Positions 6,710 to 14,603 are shown, counted from the stretch's first letter. The stretch is DNA of 20,762 bases from an uncultured Bacilli bacterium (GCA_934155005.1 CAKPGR010000018.1:1-20762); one strand, 5' to 3'. A program made the numbers and translations. The notes: generated from the letters alone by a model not told the origin.

Positions 6710-8914
6710 ATGAAAAAATATATAAAAGGTAAATATAAAAGAAGTATATTTGAATCCAATAATGGGTATGTAATTGGTAATATAAAAATAAAAGAAACGA
6801 ATGAAGAATTATTAGTTGATTATACTAATAAAGAGATAACTTTTACAGGTTATTTTGCTGATTTAAATTTAAATGATGATTATATATTATATGGTGATGT
6901 TGTAGAACATTATAAGTATGGAATTCAATATCAAGTAAAAGAATATCAAAGAATAATGCCAGAAGATAAAGATGGAATCGTTGAATTTTTAAGTAGTGAT
7001 TTATTTCCAGGAGTAGGAGAAAAATTAGCTATAAGAATAGTTGATACATTAGGAAAACAAACACTAGACAAAATATTAGAAGATAGAGATGTATTAAAAG
7101 AAGTTCCAAAAATAACAGAAAAAAAGATAAATGTCATATATAATACTTTAACTAAGTATGAAGAAAGTCATAAAATTGTTGTTTATTTAACAGAATTAGG
7201 TTTTAATATGAAAGATGCTTTAAACATTTATAATAAATATAAAACTAATACAATACCAATTTTAGAAAATAATATATTTGATATTATTGATGATGTAGAT
7301 GATATTTCATTTTTAAAGATAGACGAGATTGCTTTAAAATTAAATTTTTTAAATGATGACATTAGAAGAATAAAAGCATGTATTGTATACATAATGAAAA
7401 TGTTGACCTATAAAAATGGCGATACATATTTAATGTATGATGATATAAAAAGAGAAACGCTTAATTATTTAAAATTTTATATTAGCGATGAAGATTTTCT
7501 TTTGTTTTTAGATGAACTTAGATTTGATACAAAAATTGTTTTAGAAAATAATGAATATTATTTAAAAGAAATATATGAATCAGAAATTACAATTGTTAAT
7601 AAAATAAAAATTCTTTTAGATAAAGAAAAAACAAAATATAAAAATATAGAAGATAGAATAAGAGATTTAGAAGAATTTAATAATATAAAATATAATAGTG
7701 ATCAGAAAGACGCTATAAAAAGATCGTTAGAAAATAACATTTTAATTATTAATGGTGGACCAGGAACAGGAAAAACAACCATTATAAAAGCTATTGTTGA
7801 TTTATATATAAATTTAAATGGTAAAAATGCTAGTGATTTTATTGCCCTTTTAGCGCCTACTGGTAGAGCAAGTAAGAGAATGAGTGAAGTAACAAATCTA
7901 CCAGCAACAACGATACATCGTTTTTTAAGATGGGATAAAGATACAAATACATTTAACATAAATGAATATCAAAAGAATAACTCAGAACTTGTAATTATTG
8001 ATGAAGTTAGTATGATTGACGTTAATTTACTTGCTAATTTATTTAAAGGATTAACTGATAATATAAAGTTAGTATTAGTTGGTGACTATAATCAATTACC
8101 AAGTGTTGGACCAGGAAACGTTTTAAAAGATTTAATTGAAAGTGACATAATTGATAAAATTCATCTAAATAGATTATATAGACAAAGTAATGATTCATAT
8201 ATAAATAAATTAGCTATTGAAATAAAAAATAATGAATTAACAGATTATTTAAAGACAAAAGATGATTATGCTTTTTTAAAATGCAGTCAAGAATCAATTC
8301 CTAGAAATTTAAGTGATTTATGTTTAAAATTAAAAGAAAAAAATTATAATTATCAAGATGTACAAATTATGGCTCCAATGTATATAGGACTAAATGGAAT
8401 TGATAATTTAAATAAAGAGTTACAAAAGGTATTTAATCCAGCTAGTAAAGATAAAGAAGAAATAACATTTGGAAACGTTATTTTTAGAGAAAATGACAAA
8501 ATACTTCAATTAGTTAATATGCCAGATGAAAATGTTTTTAATGGAGATTTAGGATATATAAAATATATTATCAAAGCCTCAGAAAGTGAAAGTAAAAAAA
8601 ATGAAATTTATGTTGATTATGATGGCTTAATTGTTAAATATTTACCCAATGATTTTATAAAAATAAAACATGGCTTTATAATAAGTATCCATAAAGCCCA
8701 AGGAAGTGAATTTAATTTTGTAATTTTACCTATTTGTAAGCAATATAGTAGAATGCTATATCGAAAATTAATTTATACAGCTATAACCAGAGCTAAAAAG
8801 AAATTAATTATTATTGGAGATAATGAAGCATTTAGATATGGTGTTTCAAATAATAATGAAAAATTAAGAAATACAAGTTTAAAAAATAGACTAATAAATA
8901 TGTATAAAAATTAA
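6710..8914 (+). CDS. recD2: RecD2-family 5'-3' DNA helicase
   Basis: 734 residues, usual for RecD2, the RecD-like helicase found without RecBC in Gram-positives. It unwinds DNA 5' to 3' and takes part in DNA repair and replication-fork upkeep. It starts with an OB-fold-like region (VIGNIKI to GDVVEHYKYG) and a helix-hairpin-helix region (FPGVGEKLAIRIVDTLG), which mark the RecD2 type. SF1 motifs follow: Walker A NGGPGTGKTT (348-357), a TIHRFL motif, Walker B with DEVS (431-434), motif III GDYNQLPSVGPGN, motif IV LNRLYRQS, motif V HKAQGSEF (661-668) and motif VI YTAITRAKK (689-697). All catalytic residues are present. It is a single gene with its own promoter; no strong terminator follows directly. 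Confidence 0.96.
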   Translation: MKKYIKGKYKRSIFESNNGYVIGNIKIKETNEELLVDYTNKEITFTGYFADLNLNDDYILYGDVVEHYKYGIQYQVKEYQRIMPEDKDGIVEFLSSDLFPGVGEKLAIRIVDTLGKQTLDKILEDRDVLKEVPKITEKKINVIYNTLTKYEESHKIVVYLTELGFNMKDALNIYNKYKTNTIPILENNIFDIIDDVDDISFLKIDEIALKLNFLNDDIRRIKACIVYIMKMLTYKNGDTYLMYDDIKRETLNYLKFYISDEDFLLFLDELRFDTKIVLENNEYYLKEIYESEITIVNKIKILLDKEKTKYKNIEDRIRDLEEFNNIKYNSDQKDAIKRSLENNILIINGGPGTGKTTIIKAIVDLYINLNGKNASDFIALLAPTGRASKRMSEVTNLPATTIHRFLRWDKDTNTFNINEYQKNNSELVIIDEVSMIDVNLLANLFKGLTDNIKLVLVGDYNQLPSVGPGNVLKDLIESDIIDKIHLNRLYRQSNDSYINKLAIEIKNNELTDYLKTKDDYAFLKCSQESIPRNLSDLCLKLKEKNYNYQDVQIMAPMYIGLNGIDNLNKELQKVFNPASKDKEEITFGNVIFRENDKILQLVNMPDENVFNGDLGYIKYIIKASESESKKNEIYVDYDGLIVKYLPNDFIKIKHGFIISIHKAQGSEFNFVILPICKQYSRMLYRKLIYTAITRAKKKLIIIGDNEAFRYGVSNNNEKLRNTSLKNRLINMYKN

Positions 8915-8934
8915 ATTAATAGATAAAATAAAAA

Positions 8935-8967
8935 TGTATGTATAACATACAAAAAATCATATTTTTT
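8935..8967 (+). repeat. Two adjacent small inverted repeats downstream of recD2
   Basis: A perfect 7-bp inverted repeat with 3-base centre (TGTATGT, ATA, ACATACA; 8935-8951), then an A/T-only one (8951-8957 with 8961-8967) ending in six Ts. Together they could act as a weak recD2 terminator, or the first could be an operator for the small gene that follows. Confidence 0.5.
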
Positions 8968-8985
8968 AGCAAGAAGGTGATGAAC

Positions 8986-9126
8986 TTGAAAATAATGAAA
9001 GATGTAGCCCTTATGGGAATGGGCGCAGGAGCTGTTTTAGCATATCAAAAATATAATAAACAAGTTATGGATAAGATGAATAAGATTATAAATAAAGCAA
9101 ATGAAAAACTAGAAGATATGATTTAA
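8986..9126 (+). CDS. 46-residue Gly/Ala-zipper small protein, TTG start
   Basis: Short protein starting (M)KIMKDVALMGMGAGAVLAYQKYN, then a basic amphipathic helix NKQVMDKMNKIINKANEKLEDMI. The MGMGAGAVLA stretch looks like a glycine-zipper or short membrane-touching helix. I prefer the TTG at 8986 because AAGGTG (8974-8979) is 6 bases upstream; upstream ATGs at 8938 and 8980 lie before or inside that SD, and ATG 8995 is too far from it. The function is unknown. A strong terminator follows at once, so it is a self-contained unit. The layout recalls YtxH-like small proteins, without firm homology. Confidence 0.65.
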   Translation: MKIMKDVALMGMGAGAVLAYQKYNKQVMDKMNKIINKANEKLEDMI

Positions 9127-9130
9127 CAAA

Positions 9131-9156
9131 AAAACTCCCAAAGTGGGAGTTTTCTT
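9131..9156 (+). terminator. Strong terminator after the 46-residue gene
   Basis: A 10-bp stem (9131-9140 with 9144-9153, including ACTCCCA/TGGGAGT), loop AAG, then T-rich. It is the most GC-rich hairpin in the first half of the window. Confidence 0.9.
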
Positions 9157-9304
9157 AATAGAAAGGTAGTATCCTATATAGGATACTATAAAGGAGTAAT
9201 TTCTAAAAAGATTTACATTAATAGATGTCAGATCTCTCTGACAATATAATCATAACACAAGTTGAAAAATAATAGCTGTTTTTCACAAAAATTTCATAGT
9301 AATA
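9157..9304. other. Non-coding gap with three inverted repeats
   Basis: No plausible gene on either strand. It contains a perfect 22-bp palindrome (9167-9188; half-site TAGTATCCTAT), a 7-bp stem-loop TGTCAGA/TCTGACA (9226-9243), and a 7-bp stem-loop TGAAAAA/TTTTTCA (9263-9285). An isolated TATAAT is at 9245-9250. These could be operators for the deacetylase gene or a short structured RNA. Confidence 0.6.
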
Positions 9305-9333
9305 TTGAATAATATTAAAAAATATTTTATAAT
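9305..9333 (+). promoter_or_regulatory. Promoter of the deacetylase gene
   Basis: TTGAAT (9305-9310), a 17-base spacer, and TATAAT (9328-9333). It has no TGn before the -10, unlike the other promoters here. The predicted start near 9340 gives a leader of about 15 bases with SD TGGAGTGA. Confidence 0.72.
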
Positions 9334-9354
9334 ACATTAAATTGGAGTGATTGT

Positions 9355-10215
9355 ATGAAACGTGTTTTATTTATGTTAATTATGATAGTATCATTATCAT
9401 TTTTAATAACTATATCAAGTGGTGAAGCTAAGGACAGTAATAGTGTAGTAGAAAAAATAAAAATTGACAATATGTTTAATGTAGATAAGGTAACTGGTGA
9501 ATCTGAAATCTTTAAAAAAAGTATAACTAACGATACACCAAAAGAAAAGAAAGAAAAAATAACAGAAGTTCCTGTACTTAACTATCATTTCTTTTACAAT
9601 GATGAAACTATTTGTAATGAAGATATATGTCTAAATATAGATAAGTTTAAAGAACAATTAGACTATTTAAAAAAAGAAGGATACAAGACATTAACAATAG
9701 ATGAATTTAAAAAATGGATGTATGGAGAAATAGAATTGTATGATAAATCAGTATTAATTACTATTGATGATGGGGCTTTTGGTACTAGTAAAATTAATGG
9801 CAATTACTTAATACCTATATTAGAAGAATATAAAATGCATGCTACTTTATTTCTAATAACAGCATGGTGGGATAAAGAAAATTATCAATCAGATTATCTT
9901 GATATAGAATCACATGGATATGATATTCATAGAGTTGGAATTTGTGGATTTAAAAATATAGAATGTTTAAATCATGAGGAACTTAAAGACGATTTCTCAA
10001 AATCAATAACTTTAGTTGATAATAATATAGCATTTGCTTATCCTTTTTATGATTACACAGAAGATTCAATATCCGTTTTGCAAGAACTTGATTTTAAAAT
10101 TGCTTTTGTTGGCGGAAATAAAAAAGCTACAAGAAGTGATAACAAATATTTAATACCACGTTATCCTATATATGATAGTACAAAGATAGAAGATTTTATA
10201 AATATGGTAAAATAA
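9355..10215 (+). CDS. Exported polysaccharide deacetylase (CE4-like)
   Basis: 286 residues with an N-terminal hydrophobic segment (4-20) that serves as signal peptide or anchor; no lipobox Cys. After a polar linker, the NodB-homology domain runs from about 72: VPVLNYHFF, motif 1 TIDDG (136-140, base Asp138 and metal Asp139), motif 2 SHGYDIH (His187 and His192), motif 3 AYPFYDYT (228-235) and motif 4 RYPI (269-272). Such enzymes remove N- or O-acetyl groups from peptidoglycan or other cell-wall glycans. Motif 2 has His spaced by five rather than the classical four, and motif 3 has PFYDY in place of PFGxY, so it is a divergent member. Whether the target is peptidoglycan or another glycan cannot be told. 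It is a single gene, convergent with pgsA. Confidence 0.9.
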   Translation: MKRVLFMLIMIVSLSFLITISSGEAKDSNSVVEKIKIDNMFNVDKVTGESEIFKKSITNDTPKEKKEKITEVPVLNYHFFYNDETICNEDICLNIDKFKEQLDYLKKEGYKTLTIDEFKKWMYGEIELYDKSVLITIDDGAFGTSKINGNYLIPILEEYKMHATLFLITAWWDKENYQSDYLDIESHGYDIHRVGICGFKNIECLNHEELKDDFSKSITLVDNNIAFAYPFYDYTEDSISVLQELDFKIAFVGGNKKATRSDNKYLIPRYPIYDSTKIEDFINMVK

Positions 10216-10233
10216 AAAAGCAAAAATTGCTTT
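10213..10233 (-). terminator. Terminator of pgsA (minus strand)
   Basis: A 7-bp stem, AAAGCAA with TTGCTTT (10217-10233), 3-base loop, and a T-run when read on the minus strand. It overlaps the pgsA stop. On the plus strand the T-run is short, so it may only partly stop transcripts from the deacetylase gene. Confidence 0.75.
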
Positions 10234-10828
10234 AAATAAAATTTTTAGATAGATCTTTTAAATCATCTAATTTAATTGTTTTTTCCATGTTATCTTCTTT
10301 CTTTTTTTTATTTATATTAATAAATTCATTAATATAAGAAATTAAGGATAATATTTGTAAGTTAATAGTTGCTAATTTAAAACCATTAAAAAGTCGTACA
10401 AAAGAATTACTAGCAATAGAAATAGCAGCTATAATAACAGTAATAAATAAAAAATTTGTCTTAATTTTGCCAACCATAAGAGATTTTATTTTTTTAGTTT
10501 TTAAATAAACGTATAAATTAATAGATCCAATCAATATTTCTAAAATAAGAATAAAAGAAATAGAATGATTTTTAGGAATTAAGCAAATAATAATTCCAAT
10601 AACAAATAGTTTATCAGCAATAGTATCTAATGCAGCGCCAGTCCTTGATGTACAATTTAAATATCTAGCAAGCTTACCATCAATAAAATCAGTTAAAGAA
10701 CCAATTATAATTAAAATAATAGCAGGCACATAAATTTTAAGCAGAATAAAAATTACAATAATTGGAATTAAAATAATTCTTAAAAGTGACAAAATATTAG
10801 GAATTTTTTTTATAAAATCTTTTTTCAT
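10232..10828 (-). CDS. pgsA: CDP-diacylglycerol-glycerol-3-phosphate 3-phosphatidyltransferase
   Basis: Integral membrane enzyme that makes phosphatidylglycerol phosphate from CDP-diacylglycerol and glycerol-3-phosphate. The CDP-alcohol phosphotransferase signature is complete: D47-x2-D50-G51-x2-A54-R55-x8-G64-x3-D68-x3-D72. It starts MKKDFIKKIPNILSLLRIIL, the usual PgsA N-terminus, and has several hydrophobic helices. I chose ATG 10828 because GGAGG lies 5 bases upstream; the ATG at 10840 overlaps that SD. About 25 extra residues at the C-terminus (KKKKEDNMEKTIKLDDL) form a charged cytoplasmic tail not needed for catalysis. At 198 residues the length is normal. Cardiolipin or phosphatidylserine synthase is less likely given length and N-terminus. 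Confidence 0.92.
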   Translation of the reverse strand: MKKDFIKKIPNILSLLRIILIPIIVIFILLKIYVPAIILIIIGSLTDFIDGKLARYLNCTSRTGAALDTIADKLFVIGIIICLIPKNHSISFILILEILIGSINLYVYLKTKKIKSLMVGKIKTNFLFITVIIAAISIASNSFVRLFNGFKLATINLQILSLISYINEFININKKKKEDNMEKTIKLDDLKDLSKNFI

Positions 10829-10852
10829 AACACCCTCCATATTATTAATAAT

Positions 10853-10881
10853 ATTCTAACACTTTATTATTAATTAATCAA
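10853..10881 (-). promoter_or_regulatory. pgsA promoter (minus strand)
   Basis: On the minus strand TTGATT (10881-10876), a 17-base spacer, and TAGAAT (10858-10853) with TGT before it. The predicted start near 10846 gives a leader of about 18 bases. Confidence 0.72.
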
Positions 10882-10904
10882 CGAATAATATTATACAAAT
10901 ATCA

Positions 10905-10971
10905 TATAATTTATTGTATTAAGAAATTAATACATTTGGAAATTCATAGTGTTTATGGATTTCCTTTTTTT
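10905..10971 (+). ncRNA. Candidate short RNA or orphan terminator between pgsA and the ABC genes
   Basis: TATAAT (10905-10910) is followed by a hairpin GTATTAA-GAAA-TTAATAC (10916-10933, GNRA-type tetraloop), then a strong terminator: a 10-bp stem (10938-10947 with 10955-10964, one G-U) and seven Ts. No plus-strand gene lies upstream for it to terminate, because pgsA is on the other strand, and the ABC operon has its own promoter downstream. Either a short RNA of about 55 bases starts near 10917, or this protects the ABC operon from read-through of the deacetylase gene. There is no good -35. Confidence 0.4.
10938..10971 (+). terminator. Strong orphan intrinsic terminator
   Basis: GGAAATTCAT pairs with ATGGATTTCC (one G-U), followed by TTTTTTT. 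See the candidate short RNA entry. Confidence 0.88.
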
Positions 10972-10972
10972 A

Positions 10973-11001
10973 TTGTTATTAAGATAAGTATATGATAAAA
11001 T
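10973..11001 (+). promoter_or_regulatory. Promoter of the ABC transporter operon
   Basis: TTGTTA (10973-10978), a 17-base spacer, and TAAAAT (10996-11001) with TGA before it. It starts right after the orphan terminator's T-run. The leader is about 16 bases with SD AGAAGG. Confidence 0.72.
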
Positions 11002-11023
11002 TTAAATAGAAAGAAGGTACTTT

Positions 11024-11923
11024 ATGTTAGAAGTTAAAAATGTAACAAAATATTACGGAGATTTTAAAGCGGTAGATAACTTGTCCTTTGAAGTAAAAGA
11101 AGGTGAAATATTTGGACTTTTAGGCGTTAATGGAGCTGGAAAAACAACAACATTTCGTATGATAATGGGACTTTTAGAACCAACAGAAGGTGAGATTACC
11201 TTGGATGGTAAAAAAATAGATTATAGTGTAACAGATGAAATTGGTTTTTTAACAGAAGAAAGAAGTTTACTTACTAAATTAACAGTAAAAGAACAATGTT
11301 TATTTTATGGAACTTTAAAGGGAATGAAAAATAAAGAAATATTGAAAAGAATGGATGAATTATTAGAAAAATTTTCTATTAGTGAATATAAAGATAAAAA
11401 AATAAAAGAATTATCAAAAGGAAATCAACAAAAAGTACAGTTTATAACAGCAATTATAAATAATCCTAAATTACTTATACTAGATGAACCATTTTCAGGA
11501 TTAGATCCTTTTAATGTAGAATTATTTAAAAAAGAAATCACTAGGATGTCAAAACAAGGTAGCATTATTATCTTTTCTTCACATCGTATGGAACATGTAG
11601 AATTATTTTGTAAAAAATTAGTAATTATTCTAAAAGGAAAAACAGTATTAAAAGGTTATCTTACAGATATAAAAGAAAAATATCGTAAAAAAAATATCTT
11701 CATAAAAGGAGATATTTCAAAACAAGAATTAGAAAATATAGATGGTGTATTAGAAGTAATAGAAAAGTCAGATGAATTTGAAGTTAAGATAAAAAATAAA
11801 GAGACCTCAGAAAAAGTATTTAATGTTATAAAGAAAAAAAATAATATAACAAAATTTGTTGTTGATGAACCTTCTTTAAATGAAATATTTATTGAGAAAG
11901 TTGGTGAGTCTTTTGAAAAGTAA
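11024..11923 (+). CDS. ABC transporter ATP-binding protein (NatA-like)
   Basis: 299-residue ATPase subunit of an ABC-2-type exporter, on the inner face of the membrane. Walker A GVNGAGKTT (34-42), a signature written LSKGNQQK (130-137) rather than LSGGQ, Walker B LLILDEP (150-156), D-loop SGLDP and the switch His187 in SSHRMEH are all present. The LSKGNQQK form and a C-terminal extension of about 85 residues after the nucleotide-binding domain are typical of the NatA/YhaQ/EcsA-like group, whose substrates include Na+ and antimicrobial compounds; the substrate here is unknown. The stop overlaps the TTG start of the permease by 11 bases, so the two are made together. Confidence 0.93.
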   Translation: MLEVKNVTKYYGDFKAVDNLSFEVKEGEIFGLLGVNGAGKTTTFRMIMGLLEPTEGEITLDGKKIDYSVTDEIGFLTEERSLLTKLTVKEQCLFYGTLKGMKNKEILKRMDELLEKFSISEYKDKKIKELSKGNQQKVQFITAIINNPKLLILDEPFSGLDPFNVELFKKEITRMSKQGSIIIFSSHRMEHVELFCKKLVIILKGKTVLKGYLTDIKEKYRKKNIFIKGDISKQELENIDGVLEVIEKSDEFEVKIKNKETSEKVFNVIKKKNNITKFVVDEPSLNEIFIEKVGESFEK

Positions 11924-13211
11924 ATTAGAGTATTTAACAAAAGTGAGTTTAGAAAGAAAAATAAAAACAAAATGGTTTTTAATAGCTAATATAATACTTG
12001 CTGTTATAATAGTGGGAATTATAAATATAGATAATGTTATTAAAATCTTTGGTGGAGATTTTAATAAAGCTACAAAAGTTTATATTATAGATAATGCTTC
12101 TAGTTATGAAATATTAGCTGATCAAATAAAAAATAATTCACAGTCTATTTTAGAAACTAATTTTGAAGTATCAAAATATAAAAAAAGCATCCAAGATGTA
12201 AAAAAAGAAATAAACAAAGATAATAATATTATAGCAATTGTTATAGAACCTGATTTAGAAGAAACATTAAAAGTGTTTGTAATATCAGAAACTTATATTG
12301 ATACTATAAAAATGCAAATATTAGAGCAATCGATAAATAATACTAAAATCAAAATAGCTACTTATAATTCTAATATAAATGAAGAAACCCTAAATAAAAT
12401 ATATAAAAATATTGAAATTAATCGTCTTATTTTAGATAAAACTAAAAAATCAGAAGAAGAAAGTATGAATACTATTATGACAACCGTTTTTCCTATTGTT
12501 ATTTTGCCATTTTTTATGCTTACTATTTTTTTGATTCAAATGATTGGAGCAGAGGTTAATGATGAAAAAGCAACTAAGGGAATGGAAATCATAATTTCTA
12601 ATGTATCTCCAAAAACACATTTCTTTTCTAAAATAATAGCAGGTAATTTATTTGTAATAATACAAGGTGCACTATTATTTATGTATACCATAATAGGGCT
12701 TTTATTTAGAAAAATATTAGGATCAGGAAATATTATTAATAATATAAATCTAGAATCATTAAGTGGTATTATAACAACAGATTTTATATCTAAATTATAT
12801 TACATTGTTCCTTTAACTTTAATACTTATGCTAATTACATTCATAGCCTATTCATTACTTGCTGGAATACTTGCTAGTATGACAACTAATTCAGAAGATT
12901 TTGGTCAACTACAAACACCAATAATAGTTATTTCGTTAATAGGATACTATTTAGCAATGATGGCTGGAGTATTTAAAGGGGCATTATTCATTCGAATACT
13001 TTCTTATGTACCACTTATATCAGCTATTTTAGCTCCTTCTTTATTAGTTTTAGGTCAAATTGGTATAATAGATATTATTATTTCTATTGTTATTACATTA
13101 GTATTTAACTATATTTTAATTAAATATGGTCTAAAGATTTATAAAGTTGGTATTTTAAACTATTCCTCAAAAGATTTATGGAAAAAAATGTTTAAAGCCT
13201 TAAAAAATTAA
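11913..13211 (+). CDS. ABC-2 family transporter permease (NatB-like)
   Basis: 432-residue membrane subunit paired with the ATPase before it. One membrane helix near the N-terminus (21-39), a large extracellular domain of about 150 residues, then five more helices (about 191-210, 242-265, 295-322, 334-354, 377-402): the NatB/ABC2_membrane_3 layout. The segment EVNDEKATKGMEIIIS (214-229) after the second helix is the family's typical cytoplasmic coupling region. I prefer the TTG at 11913 because GGTGAG (11903-11908) lies 4 bases upstream and the protein then begins KSKLEYLTKVSL; an upstream ATG at 11880 has no SD. No terminator is evident before the sigma-factor gene. Confidence 0.9.
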   Translation: MKSKLEYLTKVSLERKIKTKWFLIANIILAVIIVGIINIDNVIKIFGGDFNKATKVYIIDNASSYEILADQIKNNSQSILETNFEVSKYKKSIQDVKKEINKDNNIIAIVIEPDLEETLKVFVISETYIDTIKMQILEQSINNTKIKIATYNSNINEETLNKIYKNIEINRLILDKTKKSEEESMNTIMTTVFPIVILPFFMLTIFLIQMIGAEVNDEKATKGMEIIISNVSPKTHFFSKIIAGNLFVIIQGALLFMYTIIGLLFRKILGSGNIINNINLESLSGIITTDFISKLYYIVPLTLILMLITFIAYSLLAGILASMTTNSEDFGQLQTPIIVISLIGYYLAMMAGVFKGALFIRILSYVPLISAILAPSLLVLGQIGIIDIIISIVITLVFNYILIKYGLKIYKVGILNYSSKDLWKKMFKALKN

Positions 13212-13228
13212 AAAAATAATGTTATAAT
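13200..13228 (+). promoter_or_regulatory. Promoter of the sigma-factor gene
   Basis: TTAAAA (13200-13205), a 17-base spacer, and TATAAT (13223-13228) with TGT before it. The -35 overlaps the last codons of the permease gene. Leader about 23 bases with SD GGTGGTGAT. Confidence 0.7.
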
Positions 13229-13257
13229 ATAATTCGTTTTCGGTGGTGATATTATAA

Positions 13258-14571
13258 ATGAAAAATGAGATAGAAAAAATATATACAAAATATAATTTTA
13301 TGGACAAAGAAACATTTGATAAATATATCAATATAGCTTATGAAAGAAGTTCTAAAAATAAAGAACCAATAAAAAAGATCATTTACAATTTGTTAAATAA
13401 AGAAATATATATTAGTTTAAATAAATGTGATATGAAATATATAAATAATTATATTGATTTAAATGATGAAATAAAAGATAATATTGTTTTATTCAAAAAA
13501 ATATGTAATTTTTTTACTGATTTTAGTTTTACACCCAATATAGATTTTGCAATAAAATTAATAACAGAAAATAAAAAAATGGCTACTATTTTAAAAAAAA
13601 TATATAGTGATAAAAAAGGTAATGTTGATAATTTATTTAATGGTTATATTCCAAAGATATTTATTACAGCCTACATGTTTTCAAATAATTTAAATGATAA
13701 AAAAGAAGTTGATGGAATAAAGAAACTAGGTTATGATGAAGAATATGAAATAATTAAACAAATTAAAAATGGTAATAAAGAAGTAAGAGATAAATTTTTA
13801 CAAGATAATATGGGGCTCGTAATTAGTATAGTAAATAAATTTTCAACATTTAATGTAGAATTCGATGATTTGTTTCAGGAAGGGTGTTTGGGACTTTTAA
13901 AAGCAATCGATAAATTTGATGTAGAGATGGGATATAAATTTTCTACATATGCTATATGGTGGATTAGACACTATGTTAGTAGATATATTCAAAAAACAGG
14001 TAGAACTATAAGAATCCCAGTTTCAAAACAAGAACAATTAATTAGATATAAAAAGAAAACTCAAGAATTAGAACAAAAATTGAATAAAAATTTGACAACT
14101 GATGATATTTCTAAACATCTTAATATATCTAAAAATAAAGTTTTAGAATATGAATTATTATTAAATGAAATAGTAAGTTTAAATCAATATGTTAGTCCAA
14201 ATGAAGAATATGAATTGATTAATGTTATTCCAGATGAGAAAACAGACATTGAAAATTTACATTTAGAGGATAGTATGATTTTGGACGTTAGAAGAGTATT
14301 TGAAAATAGTAATCTAAATGAAAGAGAAAAAGATATTTTGATTAATCGATTTGGTTTATATGGTAATGATGAACAAGTATTAAAAGACCTTGGTGATAAA
14401 TATCATGTTTCAAAAGAAAGAATTAGAAAAATTCAAGAAGATTCGTTGAAAAAATTAAGAGATGATAAAAAAATAATAGAACTTTCTATATATATGAATA
14501 ATCCTGAAAAGGCTTTAGAAAGTTTAAAAACACTTAAAAAAAAGAAATACAAACAAAGCAGAAAAAAATAA
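13258..14571 (+). CDS. Sigma-70-family RNA polymerase sigma factor with unusual N-terminus
   Basis: 437 residues. Residues 1-155 match no sigma region I know; they are helical and Lys/Ile/Asn-rich. A region 1.2-like piece (158-182) leads to region 2 (LQDNMGLVISIVNKF to GYKFSTYAIWWIRHYV), region 3 (about 251-325) and region 4 (about 342-403), with HTH VLKDLGDKYHVSKERIRKIQ. The melting aromatics are kept, but residues that read the -10 differ from primary sigma factors: the E. coli Gln437 position is His238, Thr440 is Ser241, and His455 in region 3.0 is Ser256, while Glu458 is kept (Glu259). I read this as an alternative sigma factor with changed promoter choice; a diverged primary factor cannot be ruled out. 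The C-terminal tail is a run of Lys. It has its own promoter and no anti-sigma gene is recognisable beside it. Confidence 0.88.
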   Translation: MKNEIEKIYTKYNFMDKETFDKYINIAYERSSKNKEPIKKIIYNLLNKEIYISLNKCDMKYINNYIDLNDEIKDNIVLFKKICNFFTDFSFTPNIDFAIKLITENKKMATILKKIYSDKKGNVDNLFNGYIPKIFITAYMFSNNLNDKKEVDGIKKLGYDEEYEIIKQIKNGNKEVRDKFLQDNMGLVISIVNKFSTFNVEFDDLFQEGCLGLLKAIDKFDVEMGYKFSTYAIWWIRHYVSRYIQKTGRTIRIPVSKQEQLIRYKKKTQELEQKLNKNLTTDDISKHLNISKNKVLEYELLLNEIVSLNQYVSPNEEYELINVIPDEKTDIENLHLEDSMILDVRRVFENSNLNEREKDILINRFGLYGNDEQVLKDLGDKYHVSKERIRKIQEDSLKKLRDDKKIIELSIYMNNPEKALESLKTLKKKKYKQSRKK

Positions 14572-14574
14572 CTA

Positions 14575-14603
14575 TTGATAAAAGAAAACATGTATGTTAT
14601 TAT
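14575..14603 (+). promoter_or_regulatory. miaB promoter
   Basis: TTGATA (14575-14580), a 17-base spacer, and TATTAT (14598-14603) with TGT before it. Leader of about 17 bases with a weak SD, GAAGTGA. Confidence 0.78.

Noticed and set aside
7702..7959. Open frame on the minus strand inside recD2
   Set aside because: It is antisense to the Walker A/B region, has no SD or promoter, and its protein has no sensible composition; same for other antisense frames at 579-785, 2617-2832, 11656-11970, 14433-14654, 16889-17221, 17708-17914 and 20252-20482.
10841..10971. T-box or other known riboswitch in front of the ABC operon
   Set aside because: No T-box sequence or other known core, and the ABC operon has its own promoter after the terminator.
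11880..11912. Permease start at ATG 11880
   Set aside because: It lies 44 bases inside the ATPase gene with no SD; TTG 11913 has GGTGAG at proper distance.
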